Source: Lachnospiraceae bacterium
Lineage (GTDB): Bacteria; Bacillota; Clostridia; Lachnospirales; Lachnospiraceae
Reading direction: 5' to 3'
Assembly (NCBI GenBank): GCA_016285575.1
Contig: JAEEQX010000001.1
Coordinates: 20,427 to 84,426, forward strand
DNA length: 64,000 bases
The notes beneath the pieces were generated by a model. That model saw only the letters and a list, made by a program, of their open reading frames with translations, ran no database searches and was not told the DNA's origin. The position numbers were made by a program, and so were the translations under genes. Below, piece after piece: positions 43,088-54,470 of the stretch (position 1 is the stretch's first letter; every line of letters starts with the position of its first letter).

Positions 43088-44764
43088 ATGAAAAAGAGAA
43101 AAACATTTTCAAAAGTATTTTCAGAAAAACTACTTATTTCTATTCCTATAATACTTTTTATTATAGTTATCACCGTGTACACATTACATAATTATTCTAA
43201 ATATTTACTTACTGAAGTAATGTCTACTGCAACAATGCGTTATATTGATAAGATTTTGGATCAAGAAAAAGACTCCTCTTTTGAAGAGAACCTGAATTTT
43301 ATAAAATTCAGGAACAATCTAAACTATGAAACCACTCTTGCCAGTTTACCCGGCATTAAAGGATATATGTATATAACTGATTCTGACGGAAATATAGTTA
43401 TGGATTCTTCTCCCGCATGGGGTTTTTTGCACCCAATTAGAGATGAAAACATGACTATCCTTAAAAGAGATGTTTATATATGCGATTACGAAACCCTCTC
43501 AAGATTTATTGAAGTTCGTGAGATACTGTATGACTACAATACCGTATATGATTCATCAATGCTTGAATATATCATTCCTCATAATAAAGACTACAAATCG
43601 ATAAACATATTGGAAGGATATGTGGATCCGGATACATTAAAAGTATATCCTACCACTATTGAGATAACTACCGAGCGTATCAAAACTTGGATGGGCGGGT
43701 ATCTTTACGATGAAGAGGACTCTGAAATAGTTAATTATGAAACAATCTTCATGGATCTCGAGAACGCAGAAGGATTGCTTCCCTACAAATACGATAATGA
43801 AACTAATTCAATATTTATCGATGGCGAGGAAATGAGCGGAATACATATTCTGACGGGTAGAGTTACTACACTCGAAAGCTATCAAGCGATTGCCAGAAGG
43901 CCTCTGTCAAATCATTTGACCACAGAAGAATACTTTACCGATAGATTGGGAAATGAATACTATCTAACCATCAAATTAACTGATGACTTTTTGCATACAT
44001 ATCTTTCCTTCATTATCGTTCTTTCAATTGTATATATACTGATTGATTTACTTGTTTGCTTCATACTGTCCAACATAACATATAGCAACTTAAGAGTATG
44101 GTATCAGAATGAAGATTACAGAAAAGCACTGATGCACTCGATGGCACACGATCTCAAGACTCCCCTTACGGTTATGAGCGGATATGCTGAGAATCTCAAG
44201 GAGAATGTCCAGACAGAAAAAAGAGAACACTACGCTGATGCAATCCTTGAAAACACTCAGTACATGAACAGTATAATCCTCGATGTGCTTAATCTGTCAA
44301 AAGTTGAGGACATGGTGGATTCCGGCAAGAATGAAAAGATTGATCTATGCGATATAGCAAAAGCTACAGGAGAACGCTACGAAGACCAGCTTAGCGAAAA
44401 GAATTTGACTCTCGATATCAAAGGCTCATTCAAACGAAGAGCTAACAAGATCGGTATTGAGCGAGTAATGGATAATCTTATAGGTAATGCAATCAAATAT
44501 ACCGAAAATGGCGGAAAGATAAGCATCTGCTCAAAAGATACACCTTTCTCAAGCCACTCATTAATAATTGAGAATTCACCTATTAAGCCACTCAAACTCA
44601 ATCCCGACAAGCTCTGGGATCCCTTCGTCAAAGATGACGAAAGTCGCAGTGAAAAGTCCGGCACAGGCCTTGGCTTATCAATAGTTCGTAACATATTAAA
44701 TGGTTACGGCTTCAAGGCCAAGATTAAGTCCAAGGACAACAACTTTAAGATTATAATTAAATAG
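43088..44764 (+). CDS. Membrane sensor histidine kinase
   Basis: A 558-residue protein. A first membrane helix (residues about 15-35) and a second (about 300-325) enclose an extracytoplasmic sensor of about 260 residues with no domain I can name. The HisKA domain has MHSMAHDLKTPLTVMSGYAENL (phosphoryl His about residue 355). The HATPase domain has NLIGNAIKYTENGGK (N box), FVKDDESRSEKSGTGLGLSIV (F/G boxes). No HAMP domain is obvious; the second helix leads almost directly into HisKA. Forms a pair with the preceding response regulator. The signal is unknown. Confidence 0.93.
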   Translation: MKKRKTFSKVFSEKLLISIPIILFIIVITVYTLHNYSKYLLTEVMSTATMRYIDKILDQEKDSSFEENLNFIKFRNNLNYETTLASLPGIKGYMYITDSDGNIVMDSSPAWGFLHPIRDENMTILKRDVYICDYETLSRFIEVREILYDYNTVYDSSMLEYIIPHNKDYKSINILEGYVDPDTLKVYPTTIEITTERIKTWMGGYLYDEEDSEIVNYETIFMDLENAEGLLPYKYDNETNSIFIDGEEMSGIHILTGRVTTLESYQAIARRPLSNHLTTEEYFTDRLGNEYYLTIKLTDDFLHTYLSFIIVLSIVYILIDLLVCFILSNITYSNLRVWYQNEDYRKALMHSMAHDLKTPLTVMSGYAENLKENVQTEKREHYADAILENTQYMNSIILDVLNLSKVEDMVDSGKNEKIDLCDIAKATGERYEDQLSEKNLTLDIKGSFKRRANKIGIERVMDNLIGNAIKYTENGGKISICSKDTPFSSHSLIIENSPIKPLKLNPDKLWDPFVKDDESRSEKSGTGLGLSIVRNILNGYGFKAKIKSKDNNFKIIIK

Positions 44765-44820
44765 TTATACGTAATTATACTTAAATAAGCTGGAAAAATA
44801 TAAATATAAAAACATACAAA

Positions 44821-44844
44821 GGGCCGAAGCATATGCTCCGGCCC
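44821..44844. terminator. Convergent terminator between the kinase gene and the Dabb gene
   Basis: Stem GGGCCG with CGGCCC (44821-44826 with 44839-44844) plus inner AGC/GCT pairs around ATAT. On the minus strand a T-rich stretch follows, so it mainly serves the Dabb gene. Confidence 0.7.
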
Positions 44845-44871
44845 ACTTATTATTCTAAAATATTCGGATTA

Positions 44872-45174
44872 TTAAATCTCGTAATCAAAGCAGCTTCTTA
44901 TCGATGTGTAGGGTCTCACCTTCTCGGTAGCCACCTTAACGTGCTCAGGATGAACTGCGTAGCCCTTAAGAGCGTCCTCATTCTCAAATGTAGAATCAAG
45001 AATGAGATCTGTGTTAGAACTCTCAAGTCCGTTAATGTAGACTTTAATCTCTACGATTCCGGGAACTTTTCCCTTGAGACCTTCAAGACCTTCCTTTATA
45101 TTCTTCTTGATGTCTTCTTTTTCAGAAGCTGAATACTCGTCTTTGAGTGTCCATACAATTACATGTTTAACCAT
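44872..45174 (-). CDS. Dabb-domain (stress-responsive A/B barrel) protein
   Basis: A 100-residue single-domain protein: MVKHVIVWTLKDEYS, GLEGLKGKVPGIVEIKVYING and DLILDSTFENEDALKGYAVHPEHVKV are the classic Dabb blocks of a dimeric ferredoxin-like barrel. The biochemical role is unclear; members include small stress proteins and some cyclases. It is transcribed alone with a good ribosome binding site (AAAGGAG). The 273-base AT-rich gap upstream (45175-45447) shows nothing I can name. Confidence 0.9.
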   Translation of the reverse strand: MVKHVIVWTLKDEYSASEKEDIKKNIKEGLEGLKGKVPGIVEIKVYINGLESSNTDLILDSTFENEDALKGYAVHPEHVKVATEKVRPYTSIRSCFDYEI

Positions 45175-45447
45175 AACGTAACTCCTTTCTTAAGGTTTAC
45201 ATAATTCTGTTGCAGTATTTAATAATTTAAAATTTTTCATTTTTGAAATTAATTATCAAAATTTAAATTTATAACAATATTACACAATAGCAAAAATCCG
45301 CTTTCTCACCCGATATGTCATCAAAAGTCACACTTTTTATTTCTTAAGGAGCAAATTTAGTCTATTTTAATCCAAATCGCCCCAAAACAAAAGTTAATTC
45401 TAGATTTAATTATTTGGATATTATTTGTGTCTGAGCGGAATATTTTA

Positions 45448-46440
45448 TTATTCCATCTCGCCAAGTCCTTCGGAGATGCCAAGGATAACAATTCCGACTA
45501 TTACAGCGATTACGCATGCGTATTGGCTCGCCTTGAGCTTTTCCTTTAAGAAGATTCTTGACAATATTACAGAAACAATACAATATGATGCAACCATCGG
45601 AGCTGCCAGCATGGGCTTCATTGCCATGGCAAAAACGTAGAATACCTGACCAAATTCTTCGAAGCAAGCAGCCACACCCTTGGTCCTGAGTTCCTTAAGA
45701 GCGAAAGGATTGTATGCTTTTTTGCTTCTTATAAGCATGAAAATATAGCATCCGATACCTGCTACAAGGAATGTAAGTCCGTAGAGAATTAATACATCTA
45801 TCTCTCCCAATCCAAGTCCGGCTTCTTCATCAAGGATGATTCCGTCTGCGGCTGTTCCGATTGTATCGAACAAGCAGTAGATTAATGGAAATAATAACGC
45901 AAGAGCACCAAATTGGTACTTTTTATTCTTCTTTTTATCCTCTTCTGTCTTTGCGCTCTCTGCAGCTTCTTTTCTGGATAGCTTGTTTTCTACGATAGCC
46001 AGAGCTATAACACCGGCAATGATGATTACCGTACCAATGATATTAAGAGGTGAAAAATCGCCCAGATCGTCGTTAATGGTTCCTGTTATAAGGAAGAATA
46101 TCATCATCGCTATCATAGAGAATGCTCCTGATGCATTCTGAAGAGGCGAAACAATCGATACTTCAAGATATCTGAGACCCGCATAACCTACAACCATGGA
46201 TATGATATAAGCAAGTGACGCAGGCGAATATTTTACAGCGTTGACCAATAAGCTCTTAACGTCAAATCCTGTCTCTGAAAACGGAAGCAATATAAATGCA
46301 ACCAGACCCATGACAAGGCCTACCCACACTGCGATTTTCAAGTGAGAATGCTTGTCATTCTCATCAGTTCCCATCTTATAAAAGAGGTCGGCGCATCCCC
46401 ACCCCAATGTACATATTAAAGCAAATATAAACCAGTTCAT
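45448..46440 (-). CDS. EamA/DMT-family transporter
   Basis: A 330-residue membrane protein with about ten hydrophobic helices in two EamA-like repeats (NWFIFALICTLGWGCADLFYKMG start; second half from about residue 180, YQFGALALLFPLIYCLFDT). A charged, Lys/Glu-rich loop (about residues 160-178) separates the halves. DMT carriers export or exchange small metabolites; specificity cannot be predicted. Good ribosome binding site (AAGGAGA). Confidence 0.85.
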   Translation of the reverse strand: MNWFIFALICTLGWGCADLFYKMGTDENDKHSHLKIAVWVGLVMGLVAFILLPFSETGFDVKSLLVNAVKYSPASLAYIISMVVGYAGLRYLEVSIVSPLQNASGAFSMIAMMIFFLITGTINDDLGDFSPLNIIGTVIIIAGVIALAIVENKLSRKEAAESAKTEEDKKKNKKYQFGALALLFPLIYCLFDTIGTAADGIILDEEAGLGLGEIDVLILYGLTFLVAGIGCYIFMLIRSKKAYNPFALKELRTKGVAACFEEFGQVFYVFAMAMKPMLAAPMVASYCIVSVILSRIFLKEKLKASQYACVIAVIVGIVILGISEGLGEME

Positions 46441-46601
46441 TTTGTCTCCTTAATCCAGTTTCAACATACAATATCATCCCTTCTCTCACTGTCAATAATC
46501 TACTCATTAAATATGGGATTCATTATCCATTGTATGTATTATCGTTTTTGTAGTCTTTTATTTTTTTATATATTGATCATACCGTTTTTAATCATACAGT
46601 T

Positions 46602-48008
46602 TCATGGGCCGTTGTCGGCGTTAAAGGAGTCTGATACAAGGTTTGACACCCATATTTCCTTCTTAATCATAATATATCCTACAATTACCTTGATGAAATC
46701 AAGAGACTGTATCGTAATATATATACCTATAATGTTCAGGTTAGTATAATGCGACAAGGCATATGCACATGTTGCACATATCGTCCAAGAGAATACCGAA
46801 TCAAATATAAACGTAATGATGGTTTTTCCGCCTGAACGAATCGTAAAATACATCGAATTAAGATATCCCTGCAGAGGAAAGAAGCATGCCGTTATAATAA
46901 TGAACTTGGTTGCCATGCTCTTAGAAGACTCCGTAGTATCATACAAACTCGGAAACCATCCTGACAGAGCAATCAATATAACGGTAAGCACGGTACATAT
47001 GGCTGCAGTGAACCACATAAGCCTCAACGAGCTGTCCTTGGCCTTCTTGAATTCTCCTGCACCAAGCATCTGGCCTATAACGATACCTACCGCATTTCCA
47101 AGTGCTATAAATACTACATTCAAAAGATTGCAGATAGCGTTGGATATATTAAGTCCAGCCAATACATCGAGTCCTCTTACCGAGTAACACTGTGTCATAA
47201 AAGCAATCGCCCCCGCCCAAAAGAACTCATTGAGCATAATAGGTAAACTCTTCTTTACAACAGGCATGATTATCTTGGGCTTGGATATCTTGACTGTCTT
47301 ATATATACCCTGTAAAAATGCATGCTTTTTGCTTCTTAGATGGGACCATATGATTAGTACGAAGAATTCTGCTACTCTTGCAATAACTGTAGCGTATGCA
47401 GCACCCGCAACGCCAAGCTTAGGAAATCCGAAGTTACCAAAGATCAGGAAGTAGTTAAATACCACGTCAACAAGCACGGATATAACGCCTGCAACCATCG
47501 GCTTGAAGCTCTCATCCGTCTCTCGAAGGCTTGTCGCATACACCTGAGTAATGATTATAAAAGGAATACCCATAAGCATGATTCTCAGATACTCCTTAGC
47601 CAGTTTCATGGCAAGTGCGGCATCTATCTCTTCCGACTGTCCCTTCATATACAATCCGAGCAGGAACGAGTCAAAGTTGAAGAATATCAATATACCCAAG
47701 ATTCCGCAGCCTATGGCAAACCACATCTTGATCCTGAAGATATCTCTTACACCGTCAAGATCCCCGTTGCCGTAATACTGCGCGCCAAAAATACCGGGAC
47801 CGCTCAAAGCCCCGAATAAAGCTAACCAGAATACAAACATAAGCTGTCCCGCAATCGACACAGCAACAATAGCCTCGGTACCCTGGCTTCCGACCATTAA
47901 GTTGTCTACAAGACCTACTGCATTGCTGATTCCGTTTTGTATCATAATAGGAATCGCAAGAAGCAGTGTTCTCTTGAATAGATTCTTATCGATAGCCTTA
48001 TTCTTCAT
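46602..48008 (-). CDS. MATE-family efflux transporter
   Basis: A 468-residue carrier with 12 hydrophobic segments and the MATE pattern: TLLLAIPIMIQNGISNAVGLVDNLMVG at the start, ALSGPGIFGAQYYGNGD, LMLNEFF-type repeat in the second half (KKSLPIMLNEFFWAGAIAF) and GNAVGIVIGQMLGAGEF. Probably a cation-coupled drug/toxin extruder of the NorM/DinF class. Substrate unknown. The downstream 160-base gap to the EamA gene is AT-rich. Confidence 0.93.
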   Translation of the reverse strand: MKNKAIDKNLFKRTLLLAIPIMIQNGISNAVGLVDNLMVGSQGTEAIVAVSIAGQLMFVFWLALFGALSGPGIFGAQYYGNGDLDGVRDIFRIKMWFAIGCGILGILIFFNFDSFLLGLYMKGQSEEIDAALAMKLAKEYLRIMLMGIPFIIITQVYATSLRETDESFKPMVAGVISVLVDVVFNYFLIFGNFGFPKLGVAGAAYATVIARVAEFFVLIIWSHLRSKKHAFLQGIYKTVKISKPKIIMPVVKKSLPIMLNEFFWAGAIAFMTQCYSVRGLDVLAGLNISNAICNLLNVVFIALGNAVGIVIGQMLGAGEFKKAKDSSLRLMWFTAAICTVLTVILIALSGWFPSLYDTTESSKSMATKFIIITACFFPLQGYLNSMYFTIRSGGKTIITFIFDSVFSWTICATCAYALSHYTNLNIIGIYITIQSLDFIKVIVGYIMIKKEIWVSNLVSDSFNADNGP

Positions 48009-48122
48009 ACGTCAAAACACTAACTTAATAAAACACTAATTCTCTTTCACAATTCCATATAAAGGTAAAAATTTATATTCACACCTGAATAAAATACCTT
48101 CAGGATATTTCTATCTCTATAT

Positions 48123-48152
48123 GAAAAAATAGTCTGCTTATGCAGCAGACTA
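48123..48152 (-). terminator. Intrinsic terminator downstream of mntP
   Basis: A 9-bp stem TAGTCTGCT with AGCAGACTA (48152-48144 with 48138-48130), a short loop and a T run (from 48129 down) on the minus strand. A second small hairpin (CCTGAA/TTCAGG, about 48087-48107) follows. Confidence 0.85.
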
Positions 48153-48205
48153 CTGAATTGTACAATAAAAAAACACTTCACACAAGGAAAAATACGTTTT
48201 TTTCA

Positions 48206-48790
48206 CTAGAACATAGACGTTACAAAAATCTCGATGCCAATAGCTATCAGAATAATACCGCCAATAATCTGTGCCTTATTGGATAACTTGGTTCCAATCT
48301 TTTTACCGATAAATAAGCCTAGTAAACTGATCACGAACGTAATTATTCCGATGATTGAAACTGCAACAAGCGCTTGTAAAAGATTATGCTCAGCCAAGGT
48401 AAAGCCAACTGAAAGAGCATCTATTGATACAGCAACTCCTTGTAAAAGAATTGTCTTTATTCCAAGTTTATTAACCTTGCCTTCCTCATCATCACCCTTA
48501 ACACCATCAATAATCATCTTGATACCAAGGAACAATAGAAGGCCTAGAGCAATCCACGGAACAGCCTTTTCAAACGCCTTAAGAAGCACAACCAGAGTAT
48601 GGACACATGTCCATCCCACAAAAGGAAACAGTGCCTGAAATCCGCCAAAAACCAAGGCTATCGTAAGATACTGTTTCTTATTGCTACCGGTGTTATTGAG
48701 TCCATCGGCTACAGACACAGAAAAAGCATCAGCCGCGAGGGCGATACCAAGAAAAAACGTATTTACAAAAAACAAAAGATTCCATTCCAC
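48206..48790 (-). CDS. mntP: Manganese efflux pump MntP-like
   Basis: About 194 residues from a GTG at 48790, preferred because AAAGGAA lies about nine bases upstream; a TTG seven codons earlier lacks a site. MntP hallmarks: a six-helix membrane protein made of two three-helix repeats, with FLGIALAADAFSVSVADGL in the first and GVAVSIDALSVGFTLA in the second, whose aspartates line the transport path, and GLFIGKKIG at the end of the second repeat. It exports Mn2+. No yybP-ykoY riboswitch is visible in the short upstream gap. Confidence 0.92.
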   Translation of the reverse strand: MEWNLLFFVNTFFLGIALAADAFSVSVADGLNNTGSNKKQYLTIALVFGGFQALFPFVGWTCVHTLVVLLKAFEKAVPWIALGLLLFLGIKMIIDGVKGDDEEGKVNKLGIKTILLQGVAVSIDALSVGFTLAEHNLLQALVAVSIIGIITFVISLLGLFIGKKIGTKLSNKAQIIGGIILIAIGIEIFVTSMF

Positions 48791-48875
48791 GCGTCTTATT
48801 TCCTTTACCAATACATATAATGATCAACCGTTTGAATTATATGTAATAATATGCAGGCAACAATAACATCATGTA

Positions 48876-49475
48876 TTACTTTAAGTGCCCCGCTTCCTTA
48901 TGATACTTGATAATCTCGTCAGTCTTCTCATACAAAATATCCGAGCCCATCTTACTAAGCCCCTGCCTTCCATATACCTGCTCGGCACTAACTCCATGTG
49001 AAGCCCAATCCATACCATCATTGGAATTATTGAGAAGCAGAGGTTGAAAGTTATCCATAGTATGTGCGAAGTGTGCTTCAGCTGTTTCGTTAGCTTCAAA
49101 CTCCTCAAAAAGAGAAGTTAACTCAGCTTTTTGATCTTCAGGAAGAAGTGCAAAGATACGCTGCTTGGCAGCCTCTTCTCTTGCAGCCTGGCTCTTCTTG
49201 GCTTCCTCATCATAACAATATGTATCGCCTGCATCAATCTCAACCACGTCATGTATGAGGCACATTATCATAACCTTGGTTATATCGATATCCTCATTGG
49301 AATATTCCTTAAGAAGATATGCCATTACAGCCATATGCCATGCATGTTCCGCATCATTCTCACGTCTTCCGTGATCTGTCAGATGCGTCTGTCTGAGTAT
49401 ACTCTTTTCTTTATCTATCTCAAGGATGAAATCAATCTGTTTTTCAAGTCTTTCATTTTTCATGTACTTTCCCAT
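48876..49475 (-). CDS. HD-domain phosphohydrolase (YfbR/HDDC2-like)
   Basis: A 199-residue HD-superfamily protein. Metal ligands are visible: HLTDHGRRENDAEHAWHMA (His about 34 and 44), CLIHDVVEIDAGD (HD motif) and the downstream Asp. The pattern fits the YfbR/HDDC2 group of 5'-deoxynucleotidases acting on dNMPs. Start is uncertain: the ATG at 49475 has GAAGAG immediately before it, and an ATG four codons later is an alternative. Downstream of guaB on the same strand. Confidence 0.85.
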   Translation of the reverse strand: MGKYMKNERLEKQIDFILEIDKEKSILRQTHLTDHGRRENDAEHAWHMAVMAYLLKEYSNEDIDITKVMIMCLIHDVVEIDAGDTYCYDEEAKKSQAAREEAAKQRIFALLPEDQKAELTSLFEEFEANETAEAHFAHTMDNFQPLLLNNSNDGMDWASHGVSAEQVYGRQGLSKMGSDILYEKTDEIIKYHKEAGHLK

Positions 49476-49509
49476 CTCTTCTAATTCTAAATATTTTGAT
49501 TATTAAAGA

Positions 49510-49541
49510 AATAAATAACGCGGAAGCTTTACTTCCGCGTT
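49510..49541 (-). terminator. Intrinsic terminator after guaB
   Basis: A perfect 10-bp stem AACGCGGAAG with CTTCCGCGTT (49541-49532 with 49526-49517), a five-base loop and a T-rich tail on the minus strand, just after the guaB stop. Confidence 0.92.
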
Positions 49542-49546
49542 GTATC

Positions 49547-51016
<1,470 letters not shown>

Positions 51017-51025
51017 TTATATATA

Positions 51026-51526
51026 TTAGTTCTTTTTTACCTTGCTAGGCCAGAAGCGAGTCATGGGAGTTAAAAAGTCATCATTTAATGAAAGAAGAAT
51101 CTTTCTCTGACCTTCGTACCAAAGCTCATATACCTTGGTCTCCTCTGTATCTTCGCCTGCCGAATAATCGGAAACTTTTGCCTGACGATTAGCGTATCCT
51201 CTTAAAGCATCGCTACCCTTAACTGCAACTATCTCCATCTTATTTAAATCTAATGTATCAACTTGTTTACGGGAATTAAGATTGTATATTCTGTCGATTC
51301 GAATCTCTTTATCAAGATATGTGTATTCGTATTCAACCGACATTCTTCTGAAATATATTATAAATGAGAAAACACCTGAGAGAACCATCGCGATAATAAA
51401 AAAGGGATTCACAAAGATTGCCGCAGCAAGCGCTAAAACAGCAACAACCAACAATGCGTACCCCAATACCTTATTCACGGTGTTCTCACGCTGCTTGATA
51501 AGCAGTTCCTTCATTGTTTCGCTCAT
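51026..51526 (-). CDS. DUF6106-like membrane protein
   Basis: About 166 residues from ATG 51526, which has GAGGAAATA just upstream; the longer frame (ATG 51550) lacks a site. Two hydrophobic helices (about residues 15-60 of the shorter form) are followed by a soluble C-terminal domain of about 110 residues with YTYLDKEIRIDRIYNLNSRKQVDTLDLNKME and a Trp-containing tail. It resembles uncharacterised DUF6106 proteins of Clostridia (from memory, so tentative). It precedes guaB, 25 bases away. Function unknown. Confidence 0.78.
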   Translation of the reverse strand: MSETMKELLIKQRENTVNKVLGYALLVVAVLALAAAIFVNPFFIIAMVLSGVFSFIIYFRRMSVEYEYTYLDKEIRIDRIYNLNSRKQVDTLDLNKMEIVAVKGSDALRGYANRQAKVSDYSAGEDTEETKVYELWYEGQRKILLSLNDDFLTPMTRFWPSKVKKN

Positions 51527-51615
51527 TATTTCCTCACATATATAATGCAATAAAGAAAAATATTGTACCTATTCTATAATATTTATGATTATGTTTCAAG
51601 CAGAAAAATGATTTT

Positions 51616-52953
51616 TTATTGTCCTTTTTTTGACTCTTTTCCTTTGAGCATTTTGAAATGGTCTTTTATCTTGGCTTCATACCCTAAATCACCGGGTTTG
51701 TAGAAGTTCATGTTCTCTAACTCATAAGGAAGATATTGCTGCTTAACGTAGTGATTATCAAAGTTATGAGGATACTTGTAATCAAGTCCGTGGCCTAATT
51801 CCTTGGCACCGGGGTAATGAGCATCACGTAAGTGTGCCGGGATTGAAAGATTACCTGTCTCACGAAGTGTATTCTCTGCTTCTTCAAGTGCAACAGTCGC
51901 TGAATTGGACTTAGGTGCACATGCAAGATATATAGCAGCCTGTGAAAGAATAAGACCGGATTCCGGAAGACCTACTCTCTCAACAGCAAGTGCAGCATTG
52001 GTAGCAACACAGAGTGCCATGGGATCCGCATTACCCACATCCTCTGATGCAAATATCATCATTCTTCTTGCGATAAAAGTTATACTCTCGCCCGCTTCGA
52101 GCATGCGGACAAGGTAATACTCCGCAGCATCGGGATCAGAGCCTCTCATACTCTTAATAAATGCGGAGATTGTATCGTAATGATTGTCGCCATCTTTATC
52201 ATACTTAACAGTTCTTCTTTGTACGCACTCTCCTGCAACATCAAGAGTAATATGTATCTTACCATCCTCGCTTCTTTCTGTTGTCATAGCAGCTATCTCA
52301 ACACCGTTAAGCGCAGGACGGGCATCGCCGTCAGATATATCAGCAAGGAATTCAATGGCTTCATCATCTATAACAACATCCATCGCACCAAGGCCGCGTT
52401 CCTTATCATATACAGCCTTGTTAATTAACTCCTTAACATTCTCTCTGCTAAGAGGTTTTAACCTAAAGATATTGGATCTTGATATAAGAGCCTTATTAAC
52501 TTCAAAAAAAGGATTCTCTGTGGTAGCACCGATTAGGATGATTGTACCATCCTCTACATAAGGAAGTAGAAAGTCCTGCTGTGCTTTATTGAATCTATGA
52601 ATCTCATCTATAAAAAGAATAGTCTTGGTACCTGAAAAAGAGAGTTCTTTTTTAGCACCCTCAACTACTTCTTCCATATCCTTCTTGCCTGCTATAGTCG
52701 CGTTAAGCTGCTTAAACTCGGCCTTGGTTGAATTAGCTATAACCTTAGCCAAAGTTGTCTTACCGCATCCGGGCGGTCCATAAAAGATAACTGAACTTAA
52801 TCTGTCAGCTTCTATGGCACGTCTAAGCATCTTGCCCTTACCAATGATGTCTTCCTGACCTACAACTTCATCGAGAGTTCTAGGACGCATCTTGGAAGCA
52901 AGAGGAGCTTCTTTTTTTAATTGTTGTGTTTTTGCAAACTCAAATATATCCAT
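51616..52953 (-). CDS. rarA: Replication-associated recombination protein A (AAA+ ATPase)
   Basis: A 445-residue RarA/MgsA. It has Walker A FYGPPGCGKTT, Walker B TILFIDEIHRFNKAQQDFLLP, sensor 1 IGATTENPFFEVN and the C-terminal helical and tetramerisation region (EDVGNADPMALCVATNAA and YPHNFDNHYVKQQYLP). RarA works at stalled replication forks with SSB and recombination enzymes. Normal length. The ATG lacks an obvious Shine-Dalgarno. No other repair gene is adjacent. Confidence 0.95.
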   Translation of the reverse strand: MDIFEFAKTQQLKKEAPLASKMRPRTLDEVVGQEDIIGKGKMLRRAIEADRLSSVIFYGPPGCGKTTLAKVIANSTKAEFKQLNATIAGKKDMEEVVEGAKKELSFSGTKTILFIDEIHRFNKAQQDFLLPYVEDGTIILIGATTENPFFEVNKALISRSNIFRLKPLSRENVKELINKAVYDKERGLGAMDVVIDDEAIEFLADISDGDARPALNGVEIAAMTTERSEDGKIHITLDVAGECVQRRTVKYDKDGDNHYDTISAFIKSMRGSDPDAAEYYLVRMLEAGESITFIARRMMIFASEDVGNADPMALCVATNAALAVERVGLPESGLILSQAAIYLACAPKSNSATVALEEAENTLRETGNLSIPAHLRDAHYPGAKELGHGLDYKYPHNFDNHYVKQQYLPYELENMNFYKPGDLGYEAKIKDHFKMLKGKESKKGQ

Positions 52954-53023
52954 AACTTTATCAGCTGATCAATTAATAAACAAAAAAGAAATGTAATAAA
53001 CCAAATCCAAATTGTATGAATTA

Positions 53024-53197
53024 TTACTTGAATTGATTAGTAGTTTCATTGTATGCATAACCTGCTGAAGCAAGCTTGGAAACTATCTCTTCTTTATCTT
53101 CATCAAGTCCATCGCAAAGGCTATCCAAACTGTCATATTGATCTCTTAACTTCATATTGATGAAACTTAAAAGCATATTGGGGTCACTCGGTAACAT
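53024..53197 (-). CDS. DUF4250-like small protein
   Basis: A 57-residue protein: it starts MLPSDPNMLLSFINMKLRD and contains SLDSLCDG, then ends with GYAYNETTNQFK. The blocks are typical of DUF4250, a small helical family widespread in Clostridia and Bacteroides, often conserved in position but of unknown function. Its ATG overlaps the murD stop by one base (TAATG), so it is translationally coupled to murD. Confidence 0.87.
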   Translation of the reverse strand: MLPSDPNMLLSFINMKLRDQYDSLDSLCDGLDEDKEEIVSKLASAGYAYNETTNQFK

Positions 53198-54402
53198 TAT
53201 TTTTCCGTCTCCATAAAAACTATCTTCTTAAAGTACTCACCACGTTCAGCGAAGTTCTTAAAATATCCGTAGCTTGCAGCGGCTGGTGAAAGCACAACCG
53301 CATCGCCGTCTTCTACATACTTCTTAACAACTTCAACTGCTTCGTCTATATCTTTTACCTTCTTACAGTTAAAAGGCCTTGATGCTTCTTCGTATATTCT
53401 CTCTCCTGTGGCATACGCACATAAGAACATGATATCGCCGTTAGCCTTGATGAAATCTATAAGCTCTTTATAACCGATACCTCTGTCCATACCACCAATG
53501 ATTGCAGCCTTAAGATTGGGGATACTTCTGCACGCATTGATACAAGCCATAGGAATGGTGGATATAGAATCATCGTAATATTTTACGCCGTCTTTTTCAC
53601 CGATATATTCAAGTCTGTGAGGAAGTCCTTCGAAGGATTCAATCTCAGCAATAACATCCATCTCGTTAAGCTTAAGGCCACTTACGCAGACCTTTTTAAC
53701 AAACTCTGCATTCCACTGATTATGCTGACCTAAAATCTTGAGATTATATTTTTTCTCATCAAATTCAGGGATCTTATATTCGAGCGCTCTCGTATCGAGA
53801 CGCGGTACACTGCTTCCGGAAAAAACTTTATCCCCGGGAATCTGATACTTAGAGATATTGTTCTTAGCAAGAGCATACTTTTCGAATGTACCGTAGTAAT
53901 CGAGATGCTCTTCATAGAGATTTAAGAACACTGCAAAATGAGGAGATACTTTTACATTATTAAGCTGATGGCAACTCATCTCCATAACAGCGATTGCCTG
54001 TGAATCCTCTGCCATCTCCTGATAATAATCGAGACAGGGAATGCCGATGTTGCCAACCAATACAACCTTGTTTGTTATAAGATTACAGAGCACCTTAAAA
54101 AGCATACTTGTTGTTGTGCTCTTACCCTTGGTACCTGTGATACCTATTACTCTGTCTCTAAACTCTTCGAGGAAAAGTTCTGTCTGAGAAGTGAACTTTT
54201 CTTCAGGATAATCTCCGGGAATTCCGGGGCTTTTTATAATATAATCGTAGTCGTCTTTTTTAAGTTCCTCTGCTTTTCCTTCGAAGATATCGATTGAAGC
54301 AGTGTTACAAAACTTTTTTAAAAAGTTCTCGCTCGATTTTCCTTCTACACCGTATCCCCAGATTAGTATTTTTTTATCTAAAAACTTTTCAGTAATACTC
54401 AT
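53197..54402 (-). CDS. murD: UDP-N-acetylmuramoyl-L-alanine--D-glutamate ligase
   Basis: About 401 residues from ATG 54402 (GGGAAG upstream); the open frame extends 18 codons further. Mur ligase blocks: the N-terminal UDP-binding region (KKILIWGYGVEGKSS), P-loop ITGTKGKSTTT (about residues 105-115), and the C-terminal domain with AIIGGMDRGIGYKEL and SPAAASYGYFKNFAERGEYF, typical of MurD. It adds D-Glu to UDP-MurNAc-L-Ala in the cytosol. Its promoter and an intervening terminator lie upstream. It is not in the usual dcw cluster here. Confidence 0.93.
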   Translation of the reverse strand: MSITEKFLDKKILIWGYGVEGKSSENFLKKFCNTASIDIFEGKAEELKKDDYDYIIKSPGIPGDYPEEKFTSQTELFLEEFRDRVIGITGTKGKSTTTSMLFKVLCNLITNKVVLVGNIGIPCLDYYQEMAEDSQAIAVMEMSCHQLNNVKVSPHFAVFLNLYEEHLDYYGTFEKYALAKNNISKYQIPGDKVFSGSSVPRLDTRALEYKIPEFDEKKYNLKILGQHNQWNAEFVKKVCVSGLKLNEMDVIAEIESFEGLPHRLEYIGEKDGVKYYDDSISTIPMACINACRSIPNLKAAIIGGMDRGIGYKELIDFIKANGDIMFLCAYATGERIYEEASRPFNCKKVKDIDEAVEVVKKYVEDGDAVVLSPAAASYGYFKNFAERGEYFKKIVFMETEK

Positions 54403-54470
54403 TTTATTCTTCCCTACTCGCCTCGCAACACGAATGTTTTGAAGCACTATTATCAATGTGTATCACACGA

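Noticed and set aside
48812-48876. Manganese (yybP-ykoY) riboswitch upstream of mntP
   Set aside because: The gap is only about 65-85 bases and AT-rich, with none of the conserved stem-loops.
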